A stretch of 64,000 bases of DNA from Diatrype stigma (taxonomy: Eukaryota > Ascomycota > Sordariomycetes > Xylariales > Diatrypaceae), in contig JAKJXP020000001.1 of the NCBI GenBank assembly GCA_022225965.2, forward strand, positions 806,001 to 870,000, written 5' to 3'. The stretch's first letter is position 1. Every line of letters begins with the position of its first letter. The notes beneath the pieces are model-generated. The model was not told the DNA's origin. It did no database searches and was given only the letters and a program-made list of their open reading frames with translations. Of the stretch, positions 48,265-59,798 are shown piece by piece. The translations under genes were made by a program, and so were the position numbers.

Positions 48265-49298
48265 TAGAAAGCGAGGTTCTAGGTGTGCTGCAAGTTGCAC
48301 AGAATGCTACGGCCGCTTTGACATTCGCATCCATGGCTGCCATGGACGGATATACAGTACCGACTCACGTACTAGTATTGACATCGTGAGAAGGCATGCA
48401 TACCTAGGCAGATACCTAGGCAGACCTATAATATAGTGCATACCTTACCTACATCATACCGACTATCTCGACAGAACGATGGTGCCATAGCAGCTGAATG
48501 GTCAACGATCAATGATCATTGATCAGTGATCGTGGAGAAATAGCCCGTAGTGTCCCCGTAGTTGCCCCAAGCGGCTATGGTCCCCTACCCCTTCTTTGCT
48601 CCCACTTTACCCCCAAACCCCACCTCTTTATTAAGCGGTCGTCAAGTCGGGTACTTTAGCTTAAAGTAGTCTGTAGCTTGTTGGAAACCGGAAACCGGAA
48701 ACTGGAGATTGGAGACTGGAGACCGGGCTGGAGAATGGGGACTGGAGACTGGAACTTTCTCTCGGTGGGCTATCCGGCGAGCTAAAAGATCTTCCTACGT
48801 AGTTCTCGTGGTACTACGCATGTAGACGAGCTTGTCGAGACTTTCAGGTTGACGAGCTTGACGAGATAGGCATATCCGCCATACTGGCGACGTAGGAGAT
48901 GTGCAGATGCGGCCGGCGAGATACGTAGATACGGAGTAACCATATGAGCTTAGCGCTACGCCCATCCATGATCTCGCCTCTCGCCTCGAACCGTCCCCCG
49001 GCCCATGTGCCTGGCAAGCCTGGCAAGCCTGGCATTCTTTCCGAAGAAACGCCCGCAAAAGACTGGCTGATGGGGGAGGAGGGGGACCCGACCCAGGGCA
49101 GGCCGGGCAGCAGGGGGGAACTAGAAGGGCCCACTTTCTGCCACTCCTGCACTGCACTCGCTCACCCACTACTGCCACTACCTAGGTACCTTATGTACAT
49201 ACATGTCATGTATGTACATGCAATACCTCGTAGGCCCCGGGCCCCTGCCCGTCTGCTAACGCGACCAGACCAGTCCACCTGTAGTCTACCTACCTGCT

Positions 49299-49360
49299 AC
49301 CACTTACCAATTACCACTTACCACTTACCACCTACCACCTACCACCTACCATTTACCACT
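49299..49360. repeat. CCACYTA heptamer repeat
   Basis: About eight copies of the seven-base units CCACTTA and CCACCTA run in tandem, with the variant changing from TTA to CTA along the array. The tract lies about 1.1 kb upstream of the F-box gene. Confidence 0.75.
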
Positions 49361-50495
49361 CGCTCCCGGTCTCACCACTGTTCTGGCCGGCTCTGCACTG
49401 GCACTGCACCGCCCTCACTTCCACACTCCATAGTACCTGTACTCATACCTCCTCCCTCCATACGCTCCAGCGAGCCTGGCCCCGGTGCTGCTCCGTTTCC
49501 GTCACACTCTTTCCTTCCCCAGTACCCGGCGAGTCTATTCTTGCCTCATCCTTCCTTACCTTATACTTTCCATTGCTTACCTCTCCTCAAAGTAAAACCA
49601 CTGCTGGTCACTAGCTGTCATCCTCTGCCTCGTCGAAATCCACGTAATTGTGCTGTGCCGCGTGCTGTGTGCTGTGTGCTGTTGCTATTGCTGTGTGCTG
49701 TGCTTGGGTGCTTGGTGTCCCCCCTTTCGCACATACTTTCTATTCCCAGTTCCAACTGGTTGGGGAACGATCACTCCCCTCGATTATTTCCTTGTCTGTT
49801 TCCACGAGTCGAATCCTGGTCGATCTTGGATTCTAGATCTTGGTAGTCTGCGCCAGCATCATCGCCCGAATACCATACGTCCCCTTCTACGAGTCACGAC
49901 GTACAATCGCGAAGACGATACCCGCGTCGCTACTGCAATTGGAACGATCGCGATCCCACGATCCCACGAGTGCCCGCGAAGCCTCTCCGAATGACAACAT
50001 TTTGTTAGATCCCCGAGATATCGACGGTCCAATCGCCCTCATAAGTCAACTGTATCCGTAACCGGGTGTGGTTGGGGGTTGCTGTTGCGTTACCTGGGAG
50101 CTGCAGTGGTTCGGACGCTGCCTGGCTTCTCGTCGCTCGTTTGTTGGACTACAGATCGCTCTCTCGACTGGAATCTTCAACTTTCCCTTCCCGACCCTCC
50201 CTCGCGCGTGTTCGAATCTTGGGTGTTTGTGACGACGACGATCGATTAAGCAAACGAACGAACGAACAGGTCTCGTATAATTAAATTCCGATGTCTCAAC
50301 ATGTATGACATGCGCCTGGCCACTACCGATACAATCAAGCCAGTTCCCACCGTCTTTTCTTTCAGATAAAAACATCGAACTCTACACGACAAGCAAGGAA
50401 ATTGACTACCAAGGATAAACACATGCGGATCGCTCATCCTTAACTCGCGCAACTCAGCTGGCTCAGTTGGCGACAACGACCCCTTGGTGTGCGCG

Positions 50496-52254
50496 ATGGA
50501 CCCTCCACACGTTACCGAGTTCGCCTCACAGCGTTACTTCGATAAACTCAAGCAGCTCAACGAGTCCAAAACCCAGTCCCAAGATGCTGGTCCCCATCAG
50601 CTCGAGGGCTCTGTCGTTGCCCAACAGTCGTCCACTTTCATATTGCCCATTGGTAAAACCAAGGTACCGGACCATGGCTCCCATGACCACCTGAGGTCAG
50701 ACAAACGCCGTCCAAACTTCAGCCTCCGATCGATCCTCGTCTCACGAACTTCTGTCGAGCATGACCATCAACGCAGGGCGTCTACAGAGTCTGCGAAGTC
50801 TAAGCCGTCTGTAGCCCCCTCCCCCCTCCTTCGTGAGACTTCAATGTCTGTTTCTGACATAATAGCTTACCCCAATCTAGTGCTCGGACATTCGATCAAC
50901 TGTTTCTAGCTCTCCCCAACGAGCTCCTAATTCAGATCATTGCATCACTGCCTTTATCGGATATTTTAAACCTACGATTGGCATCACAAGCTTGGCATGC
51001 AATGATATCTCTGAACGAATTTCCCATTACCCGATATCACCTCAAATACCACGTCCCTGCTTATGCGGTTCGCTTGTATCCCGCCCCCGACCCGTCGGCT
51101 ATCAAGCTTCATTACTTATGCGGCATATGGCACCGATTGCATGTAGCTGCTAAACTGTCCTACTTAATATGTGAATGGGCAACCAAGGAGATATTCCTTA
51201 GAACGTCGGAGGCCCAGCGTCTCGAGTTTGCGCCGCAGCACGAGCGCATGCGGCGCCGGCTCATTCCCTTACTTTTTACCATATTCCACTTCTTCGAAAC
51301 GTATCGGACCCTTCACGTCCAGTACATCAAAGACAACAACGGCTATGGCTTATCTCGAGACCCGTATACGTTGAACCCTATAGAGCTTAAGATCATGGAG
51401 ATGTACGATGATAAAACTCTGCTGCGCGTTCATGAGGTCTTCCCAATGGTGGTAGCTTCGTTCTGTCGCCGCTTGCGACCCCCGTCGTATGCTGGACGCC
51501 TGGAGCGGTCTTTGAGAGGTTATCTGAAGGATGCGCCGTCGGACGAAATATATGCCACCGCACTGTGTGTAGGCGGTCTTCGCCAGGTCGAGCGGTTCTG
51601 GGAGATCAAGAGTTATAGTGCAAGGAGAGGGGCCGTTGATTCCTGGTATACATCGGTGACGAAAGATTCCGTCGATCATGCCCCGAAACACAAGCGAGGT
51701 TTCATGGGCCTCAGCCGGAAAAAGTCGAGTATAAGTATCGACACTACGAAAGCTCATGCGGAGGCCTCGACAACCGGTTATTACGGTCGGCGAGGGTCCG
51801 AGGGAGGGCGACGGAGTAGCGATGCGTCTGCCTTCGGTACGTGGGAAAGCCTAGTTTTCGACACGAGTATGGCTGCCGGGATGCCCATGGGTCCACTCCC
51901 GCGTGACCATCTACGATTGATAGTGCCGGATATACCTTTGCTGAAGGAAATATGGCTTCCTACGGCAGAAGCCCTTATACTGAGAAGGAATATTGTGGAA
52001 CGGCCGCAGGACATCAAGCGCAATGCTCAGGTGCTGCTTGATCTCATCCGGGAAGATGGTGCGGCCGAGGAAGACGAGTGGTAAGTGATCATTGGTCCTT
52101 GATATCATTGCTTCTACGACACCATAGCTATCAAGACATCTCAGTATGCAAAAGAAGGACCAAGTACTAATTGGAAATGATTAGGTGGTACGGCAGAGGA
52201 GCCCCAGAATCGGTTCGGCCGCCTAGCGAAGCAATCGAGGAAACTGTTGAATGA
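50496..52254 (+). CDS. F-box protein
   Basis: Three exons, 50496-50832, 50910-52080 and 52185-52254, give 525 residues. The start MDPPHVTEFASQRYFDKLKQ follows GCGATGG. The first 110 residues are disordered and Ser/His rich. The F-box begins right after the first junction with LPNELLIQIIASLPLSDILN and LRLASQAWHAMI, as expected for a Skp1-binding motif. The remaining 350 residues are helical and conserved-looking (AAKLSYLICEWATKEIFLRT, RRLIPLLFTIFHFFETYRT, LRGYLKDAPSDEIYATALCV). A basic linker (RGFMGLSRKKSSIS) and RRGSEGGRRSSDAS precede the last helical block. It would present substrates to an SCF ubiquitin ligase; the substrate is unknown. The first intron was placed GTGAGA to TTTCTAG (77 nt). 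A 35 nt alternative also keeps frame but is too short to splice. Confidence 0.85.
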
Positions 52255-53131
52255 GAGAATGCGGCATCCTAGCTAGGATTGATCGATGCCGAGGCATACA
52301 TATTTCGATTTACCATGGTCAGCATTTACGGGCGTTTTCGAGGGAGAGCGGGCGCCGGGAGTTCCATGTGCGGGGCGAGAGTCTTCCAGGCAAAAAAAGG
52401 GGCTTCAGCAAGAAGCATTAGGGCGTTCGTCAGGATTTTTGGGGGCGTCGGTATTGAAACCACGTCTTTTTTGATTATCATCATTGTTGGCGTAATCTGT
52501 AAAGCATATCGGGTAAACTTAGCCACGTATGGAGTCAGGCAGGCCTCAGCAGTGACCCCCTATTCTCCCCCTCATTTCCTTATTTCTCCGAGGATGATAG
52601 ATAGCATCACAGACACACAGCAAGGCAGACGGACCACCCGCCCTCCGTCTTCGTCTCTGTGATGTCAAGCAAGAAAGAAACTTTTTGAACCATTGGTCAT
52701 TACCATCTCAAGTCAAGCCGAGAATTCCAAATCCGCGATGCGCTTTTCCTCCATCCGTCCCGTCTGTCCCGCCCAGCCGTCCTTCCATCCATCCGTCCAT
52801 CTAGTTCATTCCCATGCTTATGTCCCTACAATCGTGACAGAAATTATTCCCGAAAAGTAAAATTGAACAGCATAAATCAAAGCATGATCATCAAACCAGA
52901 CCAGTGGCTGTATCCCGCAATCCACAAATCGCAACCCACAGTCCACAACTCACCAGGGCTCTTGCCTTTCCTCCCGACTCGTGACAAAACGCCACCCCGC
53001 CTACAGCGCGCATCGGAGAAAGAACGGTAAAGCAAAAAAGAAAAAGAGAAAGCAACGTAGAGAAATCCTTCTAAACAAAGCAATTATCGCTGCTCCTAAA
53101 TCCATGCATGATATATCATCGCTCATTATGA
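52255..53131. other. Convergent intergenic region, F-box / AT-hook
   Basis: This is shared 3' flank. CCATCCGTCC-type repeats occur at 52750-52800 and A-rich sequence at 53025-53055. No gene is seen. Confidence 0.6.
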
Positions 53132-56100
53132 TTATGAAGGCCATTGGCTTCGACCAGCACGGCCTACGCTGCTGGACCCTAGGTAGTTGCTTAACCCCGA
53201 AGCCTGCGAGTAGACCGGTGGCGCGGCTGCGGCGTTAGACGTCCGCTGTTGCTGCGGATGCCCCGTGTTGCTGCCGAGACCGTATGGATTGGCCCCGAGC
53301 CCCATCCCACCGTGGCTATTAGCCGAGTCTAGGCCCTGAATATCTAAGAAAGCGGGATCCGCCGAGAATGCCTGGAAGGAAGATTGCAGGCTCGGGTGTG
53401 ATGCGCCATGCGTCGTCGTCACGGCGCTGTGGCGCGAGCCAAAGTGAGTAGCCTGGCTCTGAAGGGTTTGGCTGGTAGTGCCGTTCGATCGGTAGTTACT
53501 CGTATCCAGGGGAGACGCAGATGGTGTACGCCGTGGTACAAAAGATGCGCTATTGTGAGTTGTCGTTGGAGATGCTCTGTAACTGCTATCGCTTTGCAGC
53601 AAAGGGGAATTGGACTGTGTACCGTACTGGGGAGAATTGACATGCAGTTGTTGTGGCTGCGGCTGCTGCTGCGGCTGCTGCTGTCGTTGGTTCGGAGCAA
53701 AGGTGGCTTGTGTTGTCGCGCTATATGTCGAGCCAAGGGGCTGTGGCTGCGTATAATAACTCTGCGAGGCTCTTGTCTGCGGCTGCGAAGTCAGGGAGAC
53801 CGGCAATTGTGAGCTTTTAGCAGTTTGCAATGGTGGTGAAACTGTCTGTGGAGGGTTCTGAGGACGGCTCGTCGTGGGTTGTCTAGTGCTGTCCTGACGA
53901 TGGGTCTGGAGGGCGGCGAATCGCTCATAGTGAGCCTCCAGGCCCTCAGCTTGGGGTTGAGATACAGCGGCTCCGACAGATAAAGGTGATTGCTGGGGCT
54001 GTCTCTGCGAACGATTGGTCGTGTAACCCTGCCCTTGGTCAGTGCGGCTCTGTACTGCAGCCATACGTTCGTAGTGAGCTTCGAGGCCTTCGGCGGGTGG
54101 ACGGCTTTGAGACACGGCAGTTGGCTGAGTAGCCTGGCGCGTCGTCTCAACAGGAGGGATAGTATCCTTCGTTGCTGGGTTGTTCGGTGTCTGGCGTCTT
54201 GCTGCTTGTGCTGAGCTCGTTTCTTTCGATTTACGAGCCCGCTTGGTCGCCGGAGTGGCCGTGTCGACGGATGCCACGGATGCCGACCGCTGACTAGCAC
54301 CATTCGCACCCTGGGGCTGGATCTGAGATATCGTCGGCGATTGTGTGTTGATAGGGTGATGGATTTGACCTTGCTCGGGAACCAGGCTACTCCCCCCAGC
54401 GGCAGCGGCACTAGTATCTTTCTCCTTTGCAATGCTGGCATTGCTTGCCTTGCCACCCTGGCGTTTTCGTTTTACGCCCACTATGGTTGATTCCTTGACC
54501 AAGGGCGTTGTGATACCAACACCTGATGTAGTTCTTGGTTGAGCCGGCGGCTGCACACCACTGGCACCATTGACAGTTGAAGAGGCCCTATTTGCGAGTG
54601 ATGAAGGCCCAGCTTTTCGGACTTGTCCAGACGCATGGTTATCCTGCCTGCCGCTCACATCCGATGATTGCTGCCGTGACTCCGTAGGTGGCTGAACTGT
54701 CGTAGTACCACCAGCACCTTGCTTAAGCCGGTTCTTGGAGCCTTTCGGACGTCCTGTATTCGCCTTTTTCGGCTGGCTACCAAGTGCGGGAATTGGGACA
54801 GGTACTGGAGTAACCTTGGGTGGCGCCGGCGCTGCCGAAACCGCAGGCTGGCTTACGGCGCCAGTAGCCGTTGTGGCTGCAGCCGCTTGGTCGGCAGGCT
54901 GGGAAGTAACAGCGTCTTTGGGTCGATTTTTGGAGCCTTTAGGCCGGCCACGACGTTTCGCGCCAGAGCCAGCTGAAGCAGCTTGTTCGTTGTTGATTGA
55001 TCTAAAACCAGCGGTGGAGGAACCCGTTGCCGGCGTGGTGTCGACCACACCACGGTCCGGGCCTCGAGATGGCGTGCTTAAGGGAGCTCTTGACGCAGCA
55101 CTAACTTCGACTAGATCCCCCTCTCCGTTGAAATCGAGGGTACTGTCCTCAACATCCACCCAACCGTCATCGGCAGCCTCTGGTGCAGCCGCTGCTGAAG
55201 CTATACTACTCGTCGGCTTTTGCCTTCCCTTTTTGATACCCTTATCGCTTCGGACCTTGGAAGCCTTACTACCCTTTGGACGTCCGCGTCGTCTTTTCTG
55301 GAGGGCGTCTGGCAGGGCGGGCCTCCGTGGGTTGTCGAGATCCGGGAAGATCTCGGCGAACCAGCCTACGAACAAGGAGCCTGAACCATTGGCCTCGGCG
55401 CTTTCGGGAAACTTGCCATCAGTGGGCGGCGGGGCATCAGGGATGCCGCCAAAGAACGCTAGAGCTTTACATATTTGGTCGACGATAGTAGGAGGAGGCA
55501 AGGTACGAAGGAGTGTTAATAGACGGGCCTGCTCGGCCTTGGTCTCGGCAACTGTGAGGGGTCGCTTGGGAGCTGCTGTGTCAGGGGTTGGAGTTGAACG
55601 AGACTTCCTGGAAGAGGACGATGAGGCGAACTGCTTGAGTCCTGCAGGGCGAGGGTAGTTTGCCCTTCGATGATGGGATATGTACGTGTCAGTCTGGGCT
55701 AGTTTAGCCTGACGAGCGGTGCTTTCGCTGGTGAGCTTCGCCGCAGCATCCCTATCTTGGCTCTCGCGGTGGCTGGTGACGTCCATATGCATAACACTGA
55801 AATTGCCTCTCATCTCCTCAGTGACACCCTTCAGCTTGCTCGGCACGGGATTCCGCACGCGTCCATCTCTCGGGTAAAGTCTCAGGTCGGGATTAGGAGA
55901 GGCGGTACCAGCTCCATAATCGGGGGTGGTGCCGACATTGCTACTCACGCTCCCCTGAATTCCACTGCCGTCACCACTGCCATTCCTGTTGGTACTGCTG
56001 TTATTGTCGATGATGGTGTTGGTTCTGTTGTTTGTATTGGCACTAGTACTATTACCATGGGCAATATTGGCACTGGCGCCAGTTAAGGAGGTGGTGGCGG

Positions 56101-56275
56101 CTGATAATGAGCTGTGAATGGCAGTGTTTTGGGGGGACGCGGATGGCGGGAGGTCACGGAGACTTGAAGCTAAGGCCGAGGCTGGAGCGGAAGAGGGTGA
56201 GGCTGAGACTAAGATTCGGCCAGTAGGATCGGTAGTGGTGGTGACAGCAATGGAGGCAGTGGAAGCAGCTGCCAT
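53132..56275 (-). CDS. Large AT-hook protein, probable chromatin factor
   Basis: This is a single open frame of 1047 residues from the ATG at 56275 (context ATCATGG). An ATG at 56305 would add ten residues. Three AT-hooks with core RGRPKGSK or GRPKGSKN lie near residues 328, 440 and 508; each is followed by basic residues, so minor-groove binding is very likely. A possible small folded unit lies at about 265-325 (QARLLTLLRTLPPPTIVDQI, KALAFFGGIPDAPPP, FVGWFAEIFPDLDN). A 15-residue motif, AEGLEAHYER[MF]AA[VL]Q, occurs twice, near residues 726 and 776. The last 270 residues are Gln, Ser and Pro rich, like an activation or phase-separating domain. No enzymatic motif is seen. The identity is unknown; a chromatin or transcription role is inferred from the AT-hooks. 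Confidence 0.8.
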   Translation of the reverse strand: MAAASTASIAVTTTTDPTGRILVSASPSSAPASALASSLRDLPPSASPQNTAIHSSLSAATTSLTGASANIAHGNSTSANTNNRTNTIIDNNSSTNRNGSGDGSGIQGSVSSNVGTTPDYGAGTASPNPDLRLYPRDGRVRNPVPSKLKGVTEEMRGNFSVMHMDVTSHRESQDRDAAAKLTSESTARQAKLAQTDTYISHHRRANYPRPAGLKQFASSSSSRKSRSTPTPDTAAPKRPLTVAETKAEQARLLTLLRTLPPPTIVDQICKALAFFGGIPDAPPPTDGKFPESAEANGSGSLFVGWFAEIFPDLDNPRRPALPDALQKRRRGRPKGSKASKVRSDKGIKKGRQKPTSSIASAAAAPEAADDGWVDVEDSTLDFNGEGDLVEVSAASRAPLSTPSRGPDRGVVDTTPATGSSTAGFRSINNEQAASAGSGAKRRGRPKGSKNRPKDAVTSQPADQAAAATTATGAVSQPAVSAAPAPPKVTPVPVPIPALGSQPKKANTGRPKGSKNRLKQGAGGTTTVQPPTESRQQSSDVSGRQDNHASGQVRKAGPSSLANRASSTVNGASGVQPPAQPRTTSGVGITTPLVKESTIVGVKRKRQGGKASNASIAKEKDTSAAAAGGSSLVPEQGQIHHPINTQSPTISQIQPQGANGASQRSASVASVDTATPATKRARKSKETSSAQAARRQTPNNPATKDTIPPVETTRQATQPTAVSQSRPPAEGLEAHYERMAAVQSRTDQGQGYTTNRSQRQPQQSPLSVGAAVSQPQAEGLEAHYERFAALQTHRQDSTRQPTTSRPQNPPQTVSPPLQTAKSSQLPVSLTSQPQTRASQSYYTQPQPLGSTYSATTQATFAPNQRQQQPQQQPQPQQLHVNSPQYGTQSNSPLLQSDSSYRASPTTTHNSASFVPRRTPSASPLDTSNYRSNGTTSQTLQSQATHFGSRHSAVTTTHGASHPSLQSSFQAFSADPAFLDIQGLDSANSHGGMGLGANPYGLGSNTGHPQQQRTSNAAAAPPVYSQASGLSNYLGSSSVGRAGRSQWPS

Positions 56276-57720
56276 GATACCGGCTGAGTACGGGCCTAAC
56301 AACATAAACACCAAGTCGCGTCGCGTTAGTCAGGCCGTATACAATGCCAAGAGCGAAGACTACGGTGAGGACAGTGACAATGACGGTAACGAGAATGGTA
56401 GGAACGGTGCGGTAGATGAAGATGCATCATGGGATCATGGGAGGAGATATACCGGGAGCGGTAACCAGTGGGGTGAGTGATAACGGCGGCAACAGAGATC
56501 ACGACGATGAGTATAACAGTAGCGATTGTCTTCATGACCGGGAGACGACGATCTGAATGATGGTGGAATTGGCTTCGGCCTTGTCTTGATCTCCAGTCTT
56601 CAATCTTCGGTCTTCACTGGCCTGCTGTTCATTCGGACGACCCCTTTCGGCCCCTAGCACTTAATGGCCCCGGGGTTGGTTTGCGGGTTGCGGGCTGCGG
56701 GCTGCGGAGTGCGGATTCGCGAGTTCGCGGGTTCGCGGGTTCGCAGGATTGCGACGATCAAATGGTTTAGGGGTGGTTATAGGCTTTACACTTAAGGCCT
56801 ACCTGGTAAAGGCTAGGACCAGGACCAAGCTTAGCCTACAGCCTGTTCACTGTAATTAAGTGAGTATTCACTAGTCGGCAATATACCTATCGATCGAGTC
56901 CCGTCCAACGTCCCATGTGCCCATGCTACATACGATCGTACATAGAACTGTGCAGTATGTGAGGTCCTGAGGCCTGTTGTGGCCTGTAGTTATCCTGTTA
57001 TTTGTAGCCTCTATCCTACAGGGATACGGCCGAGGTGGATGTTGTCTGGTGGGTTCACATGCGGACGCGGATATGGATGAAAAGGGTGCATTCAGTTGAG
57101 AAAGAAACAGCACTCGCACCCATGATGGAACACTGTTTGTGTTTGGTTGGAGTGTTGTTGTGGTCGAGACCTCGGAGAAGGCTGGCTGGAGGGAGGGCTG
57201 CTCTAACTGGAGTCTACCTGCTTATGTGCTGTGCTTGTGCTAACTAACTTCCAAGGTTCCTTCCAAGTTACCACCACCTGCACTCTGCACTCTGCACTCT
57301 GCTGTTCGCCCGGCATCTTGAAAGGGTGAGATCGCTTGATTGGTGGATCGGGCATGGAGAGCCAGATGCCCGCGCGGCAAGTATTGAGGTTGTATGTACA
57401 CTAGATCGTTCACGGGGACGGACCGGACGTTAGCGCCGGTATGTCAGCAATGTACATACATACATACCACCTGCATGCCATAACGACCACTACCAGCCAG
57501 TATCGTATTGGCAAATGGCTTCAGGAGTACTAACTCGGGCAGACCGTCAACCCAACAACCTATACGCCATTGGGAGAGATCATGTTACCCTAGAAGCAAA
57601 GGCAAGCCAGAGCCAATTTACATACCGACACGTGGGTGCATTGTTGAACAACCGCATGTTGGATTTGAACATATAAACCCGGAGCATATAGACCCCGACA
57701 TTTTCTCTGTTCCGCTCACC
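56276..57720. other. Divergent intergenic region, AT-hook / thioesterase
   Basis: No gene is supported. GCGGGTTGCGGGCTGCGG-type and GAGTTCGCGGG repeats lie at 56680-56745, and CACTCTGCA repeats at 57275-57302. The plus-strand open frame at 56118-56480 only shadows the AT-hook gene. Confidence 0.5.
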
Positions 57721-58752
57721 ATGTCGTTCCTACTTCGTAGCCGGTTCACCCCTGGGCCATCGAGGCGATACGCAGATCTGGTTTCCTCATCCAGCCAGCT
57801 ACATCTTGGATCTTGCCGTTCCTCGCTCAGACCCCATTGGCAGCATGGGCGTTCATATGCCTCAGCATCTGGTTTGTAGTTCATTGGTTGTTTCGTGCCC
57901 AGTGCTGTCTGCCCATTGGCTAACGTCCCGCGCAGTCTCCGGCCAGCAGCACGCGGCCCAGCCATCTCTGCTCCGTCGCGTTGCGACAGTGATCGTTACC
58001 GGCGTTATATGCGTATCAGGCGGGTTCGCGATAGCTGCAGCGCCCGCCGTACCGGCTATCCGCGGTGCCCTGAACCCGCCGTCAAATGCTGATACGCTCA
58101 CCATGTTCAATCCACTGACGGATGAGGAGCGTGAGGTAGAGGATTTCATAAACCATCATCCTCTCACAATCGCAATGCGCTCCGAGCCTGGCTTTACAGA
58201 GTCCAGGCCTCATCTCAAAATGCCGCCTTCGTTCCGGAACCACAACCTCACCGGTGGAACGTTGCTAGGGCCGGGATTGGTGGCGGTGCCGCCTGTCGTC
58301 TTTACGGAGCAGGACGGGAAATCACTGGTGTCGATAACTCATCTAGGTGCCGATCTCTGCGGCCATCCAGGCATCGTCCATGGTGGACTGTTGGCTACGC
58401 TGCTTGACGAGGGACTGGCGCGATGTTGTTTTGCCGCATTACCACATAACGTAGGCATGACGGCCAGGCTAGACATCAATTACCGCAGCCCGACACCCGC
58501 GGGTTCTTACGTGGTACTAAGAGCCACCACCACCAAAGCCGAGGGGCGGAAGGCATGGGTCGAAGGTCGTTTGGAGACCCTCGTTGGTGAAGGGGAGAAA
58601 CCCGTGGTCTTAGCTGAGGCGACGGCGTTGTTCATTTCACCCAAGCAAGCCGCTGTAAGTACAAATACTCGCCCACCGACAACAGCTCTTGTTCGATGCC
58701 ATTCCTCTAACTTGACCATCAGGTGATGACGAATGTATACCCGAGCTCCTAA
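57721..58752 (+). CDS. Mitochondrial hotdog-fold thioesterase (4HBT)
   Basis: Three exons, 57721-57871, 57936-58654 and 58723-58752, give 299 residues; the last exon encodes only nine residues and the stop. The N-terminus MSFLLRSRFTPGPSRRYADL is Arg/Ser-rich with no acids early on, a mitochondrial presequence. A hydrophobic segment follows near residue 70 (VATVIVTGVICVSGGFAIAA). The hotdog domain occupies the last 150 residues, with the signature CGHPGIVHGGLLATLLDEGL containing HGG and an acidic residue. ARLDINYRSPTPAGSYVVLR and AEATALFISPK follow. It resembles the fungal Fmp10-type family of thioesterase-superfamily proteins. The likely role is hydrolysis of an acyl-CoA at the inner membrane; the substrate is not known. 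Splice sites are GTTTGT/CGCAG and GTAAGT/ATCAG. Confidence 0.85.
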
Positions 58753-59798
58753 GCTCGACAGGCGTCAGGAATCTCCAAGGATTCCTTCACGGTAGATATA
58801 TATACGATTAGGATATGGCACCCTCTGTAGAGTTCACATGTATATACTAAGTATCTGGCATAATATATATTTGCATCCAAACGAACAAGCAGGGTACCAA
58901 TCCCTCGATGCCCCCTATTCTTATATACATCTACTTTGTGGGCGTGAATAGAATACAACAATGCTCAGGTCAGTCAAGTAATGTCTACCTATGTATCTTC
59001 TTTGAAACGATCGCTCTCATAATTCGCAAGGGTGGCAGATAAGAACCCAAATTAGCCCCTTTTCTCTTTCATATTTGCTTGTAGGTTTGAGGCAGGTGGT
59101 ATTATAGCACCCATACATACCTAGGTAAGTACCTAGGTGGATTTACTGTACTTAGGTTTGCTACTAATCAGGGACATGATCGGTTTTATACCTACCTATA
59201 TTGTACCTTAAACAGCAAACTATGGCCATGGCCAAACAAGAGCGGAATCTGCCCAGATGAAGGAATGTCTCACACCAAATCATAGAAGCACATCTATGGT
59301 AGTAGAGGTACTTGGCCAATCTTTACCGGTTGGAATAACTGTAGCGGTGTCCCGCCAGCCGCATAAAGCAATCTACCTGATACAGATACCTATAGGTATC
59401 CCATAACATAATTGACCAAGCAAACCTTGTATAGTAGCTGATCTTCACACGGCAGCTAGCACGACTATCAAACAGGACTTACGTATACTCCCGCTAGGAA
59501 GTAGGTGGAAGTCCCGTACGCTACAGTAGGTAGGTAGTAGGTAGTAGGTAGTAGGTAGGCAGGTAGGCAACTCATGGTGGGGTTGTCACAAACATAGGCC
59601 AACATTACCATTACCATATATAATACGTAAAGCACGTTACATACATAGTACAGCTTCTCTTCTTTGGACACTCAATTGCACACACCCTCTCTCTCTCACC
59701 CTTCTCTCTCTATATCCAGGTACGAAATATCCAGCTCGAGGTTAAGCTCGTCAGTACTGACAAGCAAAGTTATCTACACGACCCTCCAATTATCCAAA
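58753..59798. other. Intergenic region thioesterase / APS kinase
   Basis: There is no gene. Two ACCTAGGT palindromes lie 12 bp apart at 59119 and 59131, a TAGG/GTAGTAG repeat at 59526-59570, and a CTCT run at 59685-59715 before the APS kinase start. The CT run is the usual fungal core-promoter pyrimidine tract. Confidence 0.55.
59526..59570. repeat. GTAGTAG/TAGG simple repeat
   Basis: Units TAGG and GTAGTAG alternate over about 45 bp in the promoter region of the APS kinase gene. The same words are scattered through most intergenic DNA of the window. Confidence 0.75.

Larger units (their letters stand above)
42864..50495. other. 7.6 kb region without a supported gene
   Basis: This is the largest gap in the window. 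It holds the promoter of the minus-strand gene ending its coding at 42863 and, from about 49290, C/T-rich leader sequence of the F-box gene. Between them I see many short open frames, the two minisatellites near 48220 and 49300, an ACCTAGGT palindrome at 49180, and a coding-like fragment at 45060-45238 on the minus strand ending in a GTACGT donor. No intact gene could be assembled. Confidence 0.5.

Noticed and set aside
48944..49846. 300-codon plus-strand open frame
   Set aside because: It runs through the C/T-rich leader and heptamer repeat, giving Pro/Ser/Thr/His-rich nonsense with no conserved block.
50846..50880. 35 nt intron in the F-box gene
   Set aside because: It is in phase but below the size spliceosomes handle; the 77 nt GTGAGA to TTTCTAG intron is also in phase and puts the F-box start at LPNELL.
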